A stretch of 61,689 nt of DNA from JBLHKT01 sp043101615. Its GTDB lineage: Bacteria > Planctomycetota > Phycisphaerae > Phycisphaerales > UBA1924. The notes under the pieces are model-generated. The model had not been told where the DNA came from. It saw only the letters and a program-made list of their open reading frames with translations, and searched no databases. Numbering within the stretch: position 1 is the stretch's first letter; every line of letters starts with the position of its first letter. The stretch lies in NCBI GenBank assembly GCA_043101615.1, contig JBICID010000011.1, positions 1-61,689 of the forward strand, given 5' to 3'. The translations under genes and the position numbers were made by a program. This document shows, in pieces, positions 7,920-16,072 of the stretch.

Positions 7920-9248
7920 TCAGACGAGTGGGGTCTGGCCTGGGACGGCGACGGGGGCGGTCTCGAGCGAGGTGAAGGCGTACTCGGGCGGGGAGAGGTC
8001 GAGCGCAGAGTTCATGGCGTGCTCCCACGTGACGGTCTTGCCGGTGTAGGTGCTCATGCGACCCATGATGGCGGTGAGGGTGGACTCGGCGACCCGCCTG
8101 GCCTCGTTGAGGCGCGGGCCCGAGCCGGTCATGGAGGCGATCAGGTCGGCGTGCTCGACCATGTAGGGGTTGGTGTACTCGTCGCTGAAGCGCCAGGCGT
8201 TGGCGCCCTCGATCACGGCGTAGCCCGGGCGGGACACGGACCGGCCCCTGGTGCCGTGCAGGACCTCCTCGACACGCCCGTCGGTGCCGTCGATCTGGCG
8301 GCACATGGACATGCACTGGCGTCCGTTCGCGTACTCGTAGTCCACGGCGTGGTGGTCGAAGATGTTGCCGTACTTTGCGTCGGTGCGGACCTCGCGCCCT
8401 CCGAGGCCGGTGCACTTGACGGGCGGGCCGCCCATGGCCCAGTTGACGACGTCGAGGTTGTGGATGTGCTGCTCGCAGATGTGGTCGCCGGAGAGCCAGG
8501 CGAAGTAGAGCCAGTTGCGGCACTGCCACTCCATGTCGGAGTACTCGGGCCTGCGCTCGTGGACCCAGAGCCCGCCCTGGTTCCAGTAGCACTGGGCGCT
8601 GACGATGTCGCCCATGTCGCCGGCGTGGATGCGGTCCATGAGCTGGAGGTAGTTGATCTCGTGCCGGCGCTGGGTGCCGGCGACGACGGAGAGCTTCTTG
8701 CCGTCGGCCTTCGCGGCGGCCTCGAGGACGGTGCGGACCCCGGCCGGGTCGACCGCGACGGGCTTCTCCATAAAGACGTGCTTGCCGGCGTCGACGGCGG
8801 CGTTGAAGTGGATGGGGCGGAAGTGGGGGGGTGTGGCGAGGATGACGTAGTCGATGTCGTCGATGGCGAGGAGTTGCTTGTAGGCGTTGAAGCCGGTGAA
8901 GGTGGTGTCCGGCGTGACGGTGACGCGCCCGGTTCCGTCGGCGGCGGTGGCCAGGTCGTGGTTCAGCAGGTGGTTGAGCGAGCCGCTGGCGCGGTCGGGA
9001 AAGAGGTCGGCGATGGCGGTGATGCGGACGGCCGGGTGTGCCTCGAGGGCGTTGACCGCGGCGCCGGTGCCGCGTCCGCCGGCGCCGATGACGCCGACGT
9101 TGATGGCCTCTTCCGAGGAGCGTGCGAGGCGAGAGGCGAATGCGGGGGCGACCATGCCGCCCATCGCGGCGCCCACGCCCAGGGCGGTGGAGGCCTTGAC
9201 GAAGTCACGACGGGTGACGGGATGGTCCTGGGCGGGCGGGGTGGTCAT
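7920..9248 (-). CDS. Tat-exported Gfo/Idh/MocA oxidoreductase
   Basis: A 442-residue NAD(P)-dependent sugar-oxidoreductase family protein. The Tat signal is TRRDFVKAS (12-20). The Rossmann motif is VIGAGGRG (residues 53-60) and the family's Glu-Lys-Pro is E161-K162-P163. The C-terminal half has the mixed sheet typical of the family with the HIHNLDVVNWA stretch that often carries the catalytic His. A GAGGGAG ribosome site precedes the start. It is paralogous to the gene at 10289-11617. Such proteins oxidise or dehydrate sugars and inositols, possibly with tightly bound cofactor when exported. The substrate is unknown; the neighbouring TIM-barrel proteins are likely to act on the same compound. 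Confidence 0.85.
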   Translation of the reverse strand: MTTPPAQDHPVTRRDFVKASTALGVGAAMGGMVAPAFASRLARSSEEAINVGVIGAGGRGTGAAVNALEAHPAVRITAIADLFPDRASGSLNHLLNHDLATAADGTGRVTVTPDTTFTGFNAYKQLLAIDDIDYVILATPPHFRPIHFNAAVDAGKHVFMEKPVAVDPAGVRTVLEAAAKADGKKLSVVAGTQRRHEINYLQLMDRIHAGDMGDIVSAQCYWNQGGLWVHERRPEYSDMEWQCRNWLYFAWLSGDHICEQHIHNLDVVNWAMGGPPVKCTGLGGREVRTDAKYGNIFDHHAVDYEYANGRQCMSMCRQIDGTDGRVEEVLHGTRGRSVSRPGYAVIEGANAWRFSDEYTNPYMVEHADLIASMTGSGPRLNEARRVAESTLTAIMGRMSTYTGKTVTWEHAMNSALDLSPPEYAFTSLETAPVAVPGQTPLV

Positions 9249-9276
9249 GGCGTGCTCCCTCGGGTGGGTGATGCGG

Positions 9277-10272
9277 TCATTCGGTCGTGTTCAGTGGGGC
9301 GAAGACGCGCTGCATGCGTTCGGCGACGTCCTTGAGTCGTGCGCCGTCGCCGCCTGAGACCTCGGCTGTGGCCCAGCCGGTGTAGTTGGCCTTCCTGAGC
9401 GCGGCGCAGGTGGCCTCCCAGGGCAGGTCGCCGTCGCCGATCTCGGCGTTGAAGCCGGCCCACTTGCCCTGCTTGTTCGCGATGTCGCGCGAGTAGCCCT
9501 TGACGTCCAGGCGCATGATGGCCGGCCCGAGCGCCTCGACCCAGTGCGACGGCCAGCCGGTGTTCCAGAGATTGCCGATGTCGAGGTAGGCACCGACGGT
9601 CAGCCCCTGCCTTGCGGCGCCGTTGCGGCCGGACGTGCGGTTGCAGGCCTGGATGTACTCACGGGTCTCGAGCGGTGAGAGGAGGAAGTTGTTCCAGACG
9701 TTCTCGAGGGCGATGCGGATGCCGTGCTCGCGAGCGAAGGGGACGACGCGGTGGATCTCGGCGAGCGAGTTGTCCCAGGCCTGCTGGTAGGTGGTGTCCC
9801 CGTCGACGACGGCGGGGACGAGCAGGACGGTGGAACCGCCCAGTGTCTTGCAGTCGAGGATGGCGTTCTCGAGGGCGTGCCGCCCCTCGGTGCGGACGGC
9901 GGGATCGGCGTGTGAGAGGGGCTTGGCCCAGTGGGCCGAGCCGACGACGCCGATGATGGTCAGGCCGCTGGATTCGGAGGCCGCGATGGCCTCGTCGAGG
10001 TTGAGGTCCGAGGGGGCGGGGAGCTCGACGCCCTGGAAGCCCGCCTCGCGTGCGATGGCGAACTTCTCGGCGATGGTCTCTCCGGCGCCGATCATGCTGT
10101 ACTTGAGGGCCATCCGGACGGGCGGGCCGTCCCACGGGCCGTCGACGCCGGGGGCGCGCCGTCCGAACGGGCTGAAGCCCTGATCTGGCTGACGGGCAAA
10201 GGACGCGGGGACCGCCGCCGCGGCGAGAGCGCCGGCGGAGGCTTTGAGAAAATCACGTCTCTGGCTCGGCAT
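9277..10272 (-). CDS. Tat-exported sugar phosphate isomerase/epimerase-family TIM barrel
   Basis: A 331-residue protein with a Tat signal (SQRRDFLKASAG) and a TIM-barrel body of the xylose-isomerase-like superfamily: AREAGFQGVELPAPSD near the first strands, IALENVWNNFLLSP with the metal-binding Glu, GAYLDIGNLWNTGWP with Asp, and a late Glu in INAEIGDGDLPW. It lies between two Gfo/Idh/MocA genes (28 bases before one, 16 bases after the other), the usual pairing in sugar or inositol catabolic clusters. The substrate is not predictable. It differs clearly in sequence from the other exported barrel at 6978-7898. Confidence 0.82.
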   Translation of the reverse strand: MPSQRRDFLKASAGALAAAAVPASFARQPDQGFSPFGRRAPGVDGPWDGPPVRMALKYSMIGAGETIAEKFAIAREAGFQGVELPAPSDLNLDEAIAASESSGLTIIGVVGSAHWAKPLSHADPAVRTEGRHALENAILDCKTLGGSTVLLVPAVVDGDTTYQQAWDNSLAEIHRVVPFAREHGIRIALENVWNNFLLSPLETREYIQACNRTSGRNGAARQGLTVGAYLDIGNLWNTGWPSHWVEALGPAIMRLDVKGYSRDIANKQGKWAGFNAEIGDGDLPWEATCAALRKANYTGWATAEVSGGDGARLKDVAERMQRVFAPLNTTE

Positions 10273-10288
10273 CGTGACTCCTGCGGGC

Positions 10289-11617
10289 TCAGCCGAAACG
10301 GGTGGTGCCCGGGATGGCGACCGTCGGGATGGTGCGGGACGAGAATTCCCAGGGCTCGGGGTTCAGGTCGTGCTCGGCGTTCAGTGCGTCCGCCCAGGTG
10401 ACCGTCTGGCCGGTGTACGCGGCCTCGCGCCCCATGATGGCCAGCAGCGTGGAGTGGGCCATGCGGACACCGTCGTTGTACGCCGAGCCGTTGCGGACGG
10501 CCTTGAACAGGACGTCGTGCTCGCGCTGGTACATGTCGTTGCCGGTGGCGTCGCCGCGCCACGGCGTCTTGCCCGTGATGACGTGGTTGCCGGTCCAGGG
10601 CTGCATGTTGAGGTTGCCCGCCGACCCCTGGATGAACGCGGTGTTGTCGGAGGCGGAGTTGGGCCAGTGCCGGCACATGTTGGTCGCCCGGACGCCGCTC
10701 GGGTACTCGTAGGTCACCGAGAAATGGTCGTAGACGTTGCCGGTCTCGGGGGTGTCCTCGCGGACCTGTCGCCCGCCCACGGCGTAGCACCGGACCGGGG
10801 GCTGGTCCCGCATGGCCCAGGCGATCCAGTCGATGGCGTGCACGGACTGCTCCACGATGTGGTCGCCCGAGAGCGGGTGAAAGTACTGCCAGTTGCGGAG
10901 CATGAACTCGGCGTCGGACCAGTCGCCCTGGCGCGGCTTGGCGGGGACCCAGCCCGTGGTGTTGTAGGTGGTCTGGATGTAGCTCACGTCCCCGATCGCG
11001 CCCTCGAGCACCTTGCCGAAGGCCTGGTTGACCTGGAACTGGTGCCGCCAGCAGAAGCCCGACATGAGCGAGAGGTTGGCGCTCTTCGCCTTCGCGGCGG
11101 AGTCCAGCACGGACCGGACGCCCGCGGAATCCACGGCGCACGGCTTCTCGCAGAAGACGTGCTTGCCGGCGTCGACGCACGCGGCGAGGTGGGCCGGGCG
11201 GAAATTGGGGGGCGTGCAGAGCAGGACGACGTCCACGCCGGAGTCGATGACGCGTCGGAAGGCGTCGAAGCCGTGGAAGCGCCGGTCGGCGAGCCTGATC
11301 TTCTTGGCCCAGGTGTCCGAGCCCTGCTCCTCGTCGAGGGCGTTCATGGCGCCGGTGATGTTGTCCAGCGAGGGTCGGATCTTGTCCTCGAAGGCGTCGC
11401 CCAACGCCCAGAGGACGGTGGAGGGGTCGGCGCGGAGGGCTTGCACCGCGGCGCCGGTGCCGCGTCCACCGCAGCCGACCAGCCCGACCTTGATCTGGTC
11501 CGAGGCCCCTGCGCGTGCGCTGCGTGCGAGGAGCTCGGGCGTGACGACCGCCGCGGCTGAGAGCGCGGCGGTGTTCATCATGAAGCTGCGCCGTGAGATG
11601 CTGGATGGTGCGGGCAT
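10289..11617 (-). CDS. Tat-exported Gfo/Idh/MocA oxidoreductase
   Basis: A 442-residue protein with a Tat signal (SISRRSFMMNTAAL), the Rossmann motif VGCGGRG (47-53) and E157-K158-P159. It shares long matching stretches with the protein at 7920-9248 (DAGKHVF-EKP-AVD-AGVR, SGDHI-EQ, AIMGR-A-YTG-TVTW-A-N), so the two look like a duplicated pair within one operon. The start at 11617 was chosen because it begins the Tat signal; the frame is open for 98 more codons upstream without protein-like sequence. It sits 23 bases after the SUMF1-like gene. Confidence 0.85.
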   Translation of the reverse strand: MPAPSSISRRSFMMNTAALSAAAVVTPELLARSARAGASDQIKVGLVGCGGRGTGAAVQALRADPSTVLWALGDAFEDKIRPSLDNITGAMNALDEEQGSDTWAKKIRLADRRFHGFDAFRRVIDSGVDVVLLCTPPNFRPAHLAACVDAGKHVFCEKPCAVDSAGVRSVLDSAAKAKSANLSLMSGFCWRHQFQVNQAFGKVLEGAIGDVSYIQTTYNTTGWVPAKPRQGDWSDAEFMLRNWQYFHPLSGDHIVEQSVHAIDWIAWAMRDQPPVRCYAVGGRQVREDTPETGNVYDHFSVTYEYPSGVRATNMCRHWPNSASDNTAFIQGSAGNLNMQPWTGNHVITGKTPWRGDATGNDMYQREHDVLFKAVRNGSAYNDGVRMAHSTLLAIMGREAAYTGQTVTWADALNAEHDLNPEPWEFSSRTIPTVAIPGTTRFG

Positions 11618-11640
11618 GGGGTTCTCGCTGGGCAGGCGGA

Positions 11641-12516
11641 TCAGGGATCCGAGGGGGCGTCGGGGTTGGTCGGGTCGGCGGAGTCCTGGGCGGCCGGCCC
11701 GGGCTCGCGGACGAATCGGAAGCCGACCCACGAGCAGTCCGCGAGCCACCAGACGCTCTTGGGGATCTGAGGGTCGGAGGCGTTCCAATGGGAGGCCTGG
11801 CGTTCGAGCGAGCCCGAGGTGGCCTCTTCGGCGGGCTGGCGCCACGAGCCGCCCGCGGCCGCGGGCTTGGGGCGGGGGCGTGCGTTCTCGTCCTCGCCCG
11901 TCTCGACCCATTCGGCGACATTGCCGTGGATGTCGTGCAGGCCGAGGGTGTTGGGCGTTTTCCCTCCGACCGGGTGCGACGTGAACTCGGCGTTCTCCTT
12001 GGTCCAGGCGAACTGCTCGAGGTCGTGCTCCGACTCATCGAAGTGGTAGGGCGGCTCGGAGCCGGCGAGGGCGAAGTGTCTCCACTCCTCGAGGGTGGGC
12101 AGCCGGTAGGTGTCGCCGGTTTTCATCGAGAGCCAGTCGCAGAAGGCGCGGGCCGCGTGGATGGTCATGCCCATCGCGGGGTAGCCGTCGTGTCCCATGC
12201 CGCGGTCCGGCGGGACGTAGGGCTTGGAGGGTCGCGAGACGGCGTCGACGGAGGACGCGTCTTCCTCGGGCGTGTCGAGCTGGTAGACGAAGACGTCGTA
12301 CAGGTCCCAGGTGACCTCGGTGGTCAGGACGTGGATGGGGCCTCCATCGGGGGTCGTGACCGGGGCGAGCTCGAACGTGACGGTCGTGCCCGGGATGCGG
12401 ACGGTCTCGGTTTCAACCTGAGACGCGGCGGTGTCGTGTGGAGAGGCATCCTGGGCGTGTGCCGTGGCGACCGGGGCGATTACGATGCAGGCGATGACGA
12501 ACGGACTGAGACGCAT
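11641..12516 (-). CDS. Exported SUMF1/formylglycine-generating-enzyme-fold protein, probably not an FGE
   Basis: A 291-residue protein with a Sec signal peptide (1-22, cleavage after AHA). The body shows the SUMF1/PvdO fold landmarks: TTEVTWDLYDVF, YPAMGMTIHAARAFCDWLS, YRLPTLEEWRHFA, GLHDIHGNVAEWVE, AAGGSW and WVGFRFV. The paired catalytic cysteines of true formylglycine-generating enzyme are not seen near the C-terminus, where one Cys remains (LADCSWVGFR), so it may be a binding or oxygenase-type relative. It is the first gene of the minus-strand run to 6978. Its start codon overlaps a possible start of the divergent apbE gene, so the two promoters must lie inside each other's coding region. 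Confidence 0.78.
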   Translation of the reverse strand: MRLSPFVIACIVIAPVATAHAQDASPHDTAASQVETETVRIPGTTVTFELAPVTTPDGGPIHVLTTEVTWDLYDVFVYQLDTPEEDASSVDAVSRPSKPYVPPDRGMGHDGYPAMGMTIHAARAFCDWLSMKTGDTYRLPTLEEWRHFALAGSEPPYHFDESEHDLEQFAWTKENAEFTSHPVGGKTPNTLGLHDIHGNVAEWVETGEDENARPRPKPAAAGGSWRQPAEEATSGSLERQASHWNASDPQIPKSVWWLADCSWVGFRFVREPGPAAQDSADPTNPDAPSDP

Positions 12517-13609
12517 GCGTTCGGTGTTCCCTCTGGTGTTGCTCGGCGTGTGTGCCCTGTTCGTGGGGGGGGCGGGTCTGGGGGGGTGTTCCGGTGCCGG
12601 GGATCGTGCCGGGGTGCAGGGTACCGGGGAACCGATCGCGGACGCAAGGCAACGGTTCGAGTACTCGAAAGTCGTGATGGGCTCGCGTGCGAGGGTGGTG
12701 CTGCACGCCGCGAGCGAGCAGGACGCCGCTGCCGCCGCCGCGGAGGCGTTCGGGGTGATGAGCCGCCTGGAAGCGGTGATGAGCGACTACCGGGCCGATT
12801 CGGAGGCGATGCGGCTGATGCGACGGTCTCCGCGGGAGTTGCACGATGTGAGCGTGGATCTGGCGGGCGTGCTGGCCCTGAGCGAGTGGGTGTGGGGCCT
12901 GAGCGACGGGGCCTTCGACGTCACGCTGGGGGCCCTGACGCACCGCTGGCGCATCGCCCGGCGCGAGGGCGTGCTGCCGAGCGAGGAAGAGCGTGCCGGA
13001 TTGCTCGGCCGTTCCGGGATGGGCTTGCTCGAACTGGACGAAGACTCGGGGCGGGTGCGGTTCGGGCGGGCGGGGATGGTGCTTGACTTTGGCGGGATTG
13101 GGAAGGGGCACGCGGCGCAGTGCGCGCTCGATCATTTGCGCCTGCTCGGACATCCCGATTCGCTCGTCGAGATCGGAGGGGACCTGGTGGTGGGTGAGGC
13201 GCCCCCGGGGCTCGACGGCTGGACGGTGGCGATCGAGACGGGGCTGGGTGAGGGGGATCGCGAGACCCGGGTGCTGAGCCACGCCGCGGTGGCGACGTCC
13301 GGAGACGCCGAGCAGTTCGTGGAGATCGACGGTGTGCGGTACTCGCACCTGATCGATCCCCGGACCGGTCTGGGCCTGAGCGAGCGGATCGCGGTGACCG
13401 TCGTCCTGCGTGCGCGGTACCTGAGCTGGTACGGCTTCGAGTACCAGGACTGGCCGCCCGACCGGCCGACGCGCGGGCTGCTCGGCGGGTGCGCCGACGC
13501 GCTGGCGAGCGCGATCAGCGTCGCGGGCGCCCGTCGCGGGCGCGAGATCGCGGACGCGGCGGGGGAGTACTTCGAGATCGAGGCCGTGATCGTGACCGCG
13601 GGGGAGTGA
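12494..13609 (+). CDS. apbE: FAD:protein FMN transferase lipoprotein (ApbE)
   Basis: About 371 residues. ApbE attaches FMN covalently to Thr in target flavoproteins outside the cytoplasmic membrane. A lipobox-like LGGC (C32) follows the hydrophobic N-terminus. Family motifs are present: SRLEAVMSDYRADSE, LSDGAFDVTLGALTHRW, LDFGGIGKG, VEIGGDLVV, ATSGDAEQF and YSHLIDPRTG. After RIAVTVVL, where most relatives go straight to an Ala-Asp-Ala motif, there is an insert of about 25 residues rich in Trp and Tyr before GGCADALASA. The start is uncertain: ATG codons at 12485, 12494 and 12515 all fit; the last overlaps the divergent start by two bases. No target flavoprotein is visible nearby. Confidence 0.85.
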   Translation: MTNGLRRMRSVFPLVLLGVCALFVGGAGLGGCSGAGDRAGVQGTGEPIADARQRFEYSKVVMGSRARVVLHAASEQDAAAAAAEAFGVMSRLEAVMSDYRADSEAMRLMRRSPRELHDVSVDLAGVLALSEWVWGLSDGAFDVTLGALTHRWRIARREGVLPSEEERAGLLGRSGMGLLELDEDSGRVRFGRAGMVLDFGGIGKGHAAQCALDHLRLLGHPDSLVEIGGDLVVGEAPPGLDGWTVAIETGLGEGDRETRVLSHAAVATSGDAEQFVEIDGVRYSHLIDPRTGLGLSERIAVTVVLRARYLSWYGFEYQDWPPDRPTRGLLGGCADALASAISVAGARRGREIADAAGEYFEIEAVIVTAGE

Positions 13610-13613
13610 GCGA

Positions 13614-14993
13614 TCAGCAGCCCGCGAGGAAGGCGGCCACGAAGGCGCCGATGTCGCCGTTGTCGAGGATGCCGTCGTCGTTGAAGTCGGCGCTGGGGTC
13701 CCCGGCGAGGAAGAGGGTGACGAAGGCCCCGATGTCTCCGTTGTCGAGGATGCCGTCGTCGTTCACGTCGGGCTCGCAGGGGAGGGGCAGGCCGGCGATG
13801 ATGTGCACGGTGTTGGCCGGCGAGGCGGCCCCGACGAAGTCGGGCGCGCCGTCTCCGTTGACGTCCCCGATGCCCACGGCATCGAACCCGAGCTGCGTCC
13901 CGCCGGTGTTGCTGGAGACGACTCGGATCAGCGATCCGTCCGCCCCGGAGTACAGGCGGACCTGCCCGGCGCTGCCGCCTCCGGTCGAGTCGGTGTACGC
14001 CCCGATGCACAGGTCGTCCACGCCGTCGCCGTCCGCGTCGGCGTACAGCCCGCGCCCGCAGCCGAGGCCGGAGCCCGTGCCTCCGGCGATGTTGAGGTGG
14101 ATGGAGCCGTCGGCCCCCGAGAACACGTAGGCCCGAGAGGCGGCGTAGTCCCCGACGTACACGTCTGGGACGCCGTCGCCTGTGAGGTCGCCGACGCCGC
14201 CGACGAAGAACTGTCCGAACGACGTCGACGATCCGCCCGGCACCAGGTCCGGCCCGATCTGCAGCCCGGTCGCGCCGGAATAGATGTAGGCCCGGCGCTG
14301 TCCGGGCGCCGACACCGCGCCGTCGGTGATCCCGTCCCCGTCCACGTCGCCGATGCCCGAGACCCCCTGCCCGAAGACGGCGCCGAAGTTGCCCGGGCCG
14401 TCGATGGTGTGGATGACCGAGCCGTCGGCGCCGGAGCAGACATAGACGCGACCGGCGCCGGTGTTGATGCCGTTGTTGTACCCGGGCGCCCCGATCAGCA
14501 GGTCCGAACGCCCGTCGCCGTCGACGTCGCCGAGCGAGGACACGGCGTAGCCGAACTGCGAGGCGACGCCGTCGGGGGCCGGGATGTCCAGGATCGCGGC
14601 CCCGTCGACGCCCGAGGCCAGCCGGCAGTACCCGCCGAACGGTGCCCCGGCGATGATGTCGGGCGTGCCGTCGTTGTTCACGTCGCCCGCGTCGGCGATG
14701 GCGTACCCGAGCTGGTCACCGAAGTTGTTGCCCGCGGTCAGGTACAGGCGCTCGCCGGTCGCGGAGGAGTGGATCCTGGCGAAGCCGCGCTGCTGCCCCC
14801 CGTTGGGCTGCCCGACGATGACGTCGGTCAGGCCGTCCCCGTCCACGTCGGCGAGCTCGGACACGGCCCAGCCGAAGGAGCCGGTGTTGGCCGACATGGT
14901 GTGGATGGCCGTCGCCTCCGGCTCCACGAACTGGGCGTGAGCGCCGGTGGCGGCGAGGGCGAGGGCGGCGAGTGATCTCGGAGTGGTACGCAT
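13614..14993 (-). CDS. Secreted FG-GAP repeat protein with GC-type dockerin
   Basis: A 459-residue exported protein (signal peptide 1-20). Residues about 30-400 form roughly seven FG-GAP/VCBS-type blades, each with a calcium-loop of the form DVDGDGxxD followed by IGAP-like text and an SGADGS turn, as in integrin-alpha-like beta-propellers. Residues 405-459 are a GC-type dockerin pair with DNGDIGAF in both halves, ending in Gly-Cys. An AAGGAA ribosome site precedes the start. Such propellers usually mediate adhesion or protein contact; no enzymatic residues are seen. Its stop lies only 4 bases from the convergent apbE stop. Confidence 0.85.
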   Translation of the reverse strand: MRTTPRSLAALALAATGAHAQFVEPEATAIHTMSANTGSFGWAVSELADVDGDGLTDVIVGQPNGGQQRGFARIHSSATGERLYLTAGNNFGDQLGYAIADAGDVNNDGTPDIIAGAPFGGYCRLASGVDGAAILDIPAPDGVASQFGYAVSSLGDVDGDGRSDLLIGAPGYNNGINTGAGRVYVCSGADGSVIHTIDGPGNFGAVFGQGVSGIGDVDGDGITDGAVSAPGQRRAYIYSGATGLQIGPDLVPGGSSTSFGQFFVGGVGDLTGDGVPDVYVGDYAASRAYVFSGADGSIHLNIAGGTGSGLGCGRGLYADADGDGVDDLCIGAYTDSTGGGSAGQVRLYSGADGSLIRVVSSNTGGTQLGFDAVGIGDVNGDGAPDFVGAASPANTVHIIAGLPLPCEPDVNDDGILDNGDIGAFVTLFLAGDPSADFNDDGILDNGDIGAFVAAFLAGC

Positions 14994-15079
14994 GCGGCGG
15001 TTCCTTGTGAGGTGGTGTCGCCGTGCTTTTCGTACCGAGGCGTGCGTGGCTGTCGGGATCGTGCTCGTCTGGTGAGAAA

Positions 15080-15093
15080 CCCGCTAGCGCGGG
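15080..15093 (-). terminator. Short hairpin at the araC-type gene stop
   Basis: CCCGC (15080-15084) pairs with GCGGG (15089-15093) around a TAGC loop. On the minus strand the stem is followed by TTTC and overlaps the stop codon of the AraC-type gene. It is a weak intrinsic terminator candidate because the stem is short. Confidence 0.3.
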
Positions 15094-15980
15094 CGTCGGG
15101 CGTGCGACGGGGTGCAGCCGAAGACCGTCCGGAAGTCCGCCGAGAACGGCGCGTGGGACGAGTAGCCGACGCGCCCGGCGATGTCCGCCACGGGCTCGTC
15201 GGTGTGCGTCAGCAGGTCCAGGGCGGTCGCGGCCCGGAGGGCCCGCCGGTGCTGGACGATGGTCCGCCCGGTGTGGGCCCGGAAGATCCGGGCCAGGTGG
15301 TACGGCGAGGTGTGCAGACGCCTGGCGATCCGGGCCAGCGAGTCGTTGGTGGTGTAGTTCGCCGCCAGGTCGGCGCGGCAGGCCTCCGCGAGGTCCCGGT
15401 GAGCCGCGATCGTGGAGGGACGCCGCGAAGCATCCGACGAGCCCGGGCGGACCGAGATGCCCGCCAGCAGGGTCAGGACCCGCTCCTCGAGCTCGAGCGG
15501 GTCGAGCGTGTGGGCGACGCGGGCCAGGGCGTGCAGCAGGCGTGCCGTGACCGGTGGCAGGTCGGCGTGGTCGGTGTCGAAGGGACGCTCCCCGTTGGAG
15601 GGGTCGCCGGCGAGTTCGCCCGCGAGCGACCCCGACAGCCCCAGCGCCAGGCATCGGTCGCCCAGCGGGTGGAGCATGCCCCGCTGGTAGACCTGGCCGG
15701 GGTTGTAGAGCATCACGCGTGTGCGGTCGGCGGTGCGGGCGGGGTGGCCGCTCTGTCGGATGGTGACCGGGACGGTGGCGAAGGCCAGGACGGGGAACTC
15801 GCCGATGACGTTCTCGGTCCTCCAGGCCTCGGCGCCCTGTTCGCAGTGGAATCGGAAGAAGTGGAACCCCTCGCCCCGCGCGATGACGTGGTTCACGGCG
15901 CCGAGCGTGCGTCGGGCCGGCTCGGTCTGGATGGGCGTCGCCCTGCGGGCGTCGGTCTGGGTGGCGCGGGTGGCTCGCAT
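15084..15980 (-). CDS. AraC-family transcriptional regulator
   Basis: A 298-residue protein. The C-terminal 100 residues are an AraC double helix-turn-helix: SLARIARRLHTSPYHLARIFRAHTG is the first HTH and PVADIAGRVGYSSHAPFSADFR the second, ending in FGCTPSHARR. The N-terminal 170 residues resemble a cupin-type ligand-sensing half (FHFFRFHCEQGAEAW, VMLYNPGQVYQRGM). No regulated sugar gene is directly adjacent: it diverges from asd and follows the FG-GAP dockerin gene on the same strand, so its target is unclear; the AraC C-terminal FGCTP text fits the subgroup that responds to small organic inducers. Confidence 0.85.
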   Translation of the reverse strand: MRATRATQTDARRATPIQTEPARRTLGAVNHVIARGEGFHFFRFHCEQGAEAWRTENVIGEFPVLAFATVPVTIRQSGHPARTADRTRVMLYNPGQVYQRGMLHPLGDRCLALGLSGSLAGELAGDPSNGERPFDTDHADLPPVTARLLHALARVAHTLDPLELEERVLTLLAGISVRPGSSDASRRPSTIAAHRDLAEACRADLAANYTTNDSLARIARRLHTSPYHLARIFRAHTGRTIVQHRRALRAATALDLLTHTDEPVADIAGRVGYSSHAPFSADFRTVFGCTPSHARRPR

Positions 15981-16072
15981 AACGATTCATACGGACGCGG
16001 GCCCGTCCGGATGCGTCCCGGTCCCAGGCCGATAGCATCCCGGGCGTGGCGTCCACGCCTAGGAGTGTGTCG

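Noticed and set aside
16046..16072. GTG at 16046 as the asd start
   Set aside because: The AGGAG site is placed for the ATG at 16073, and the extra nine residues are not part of the family's N-terminus.
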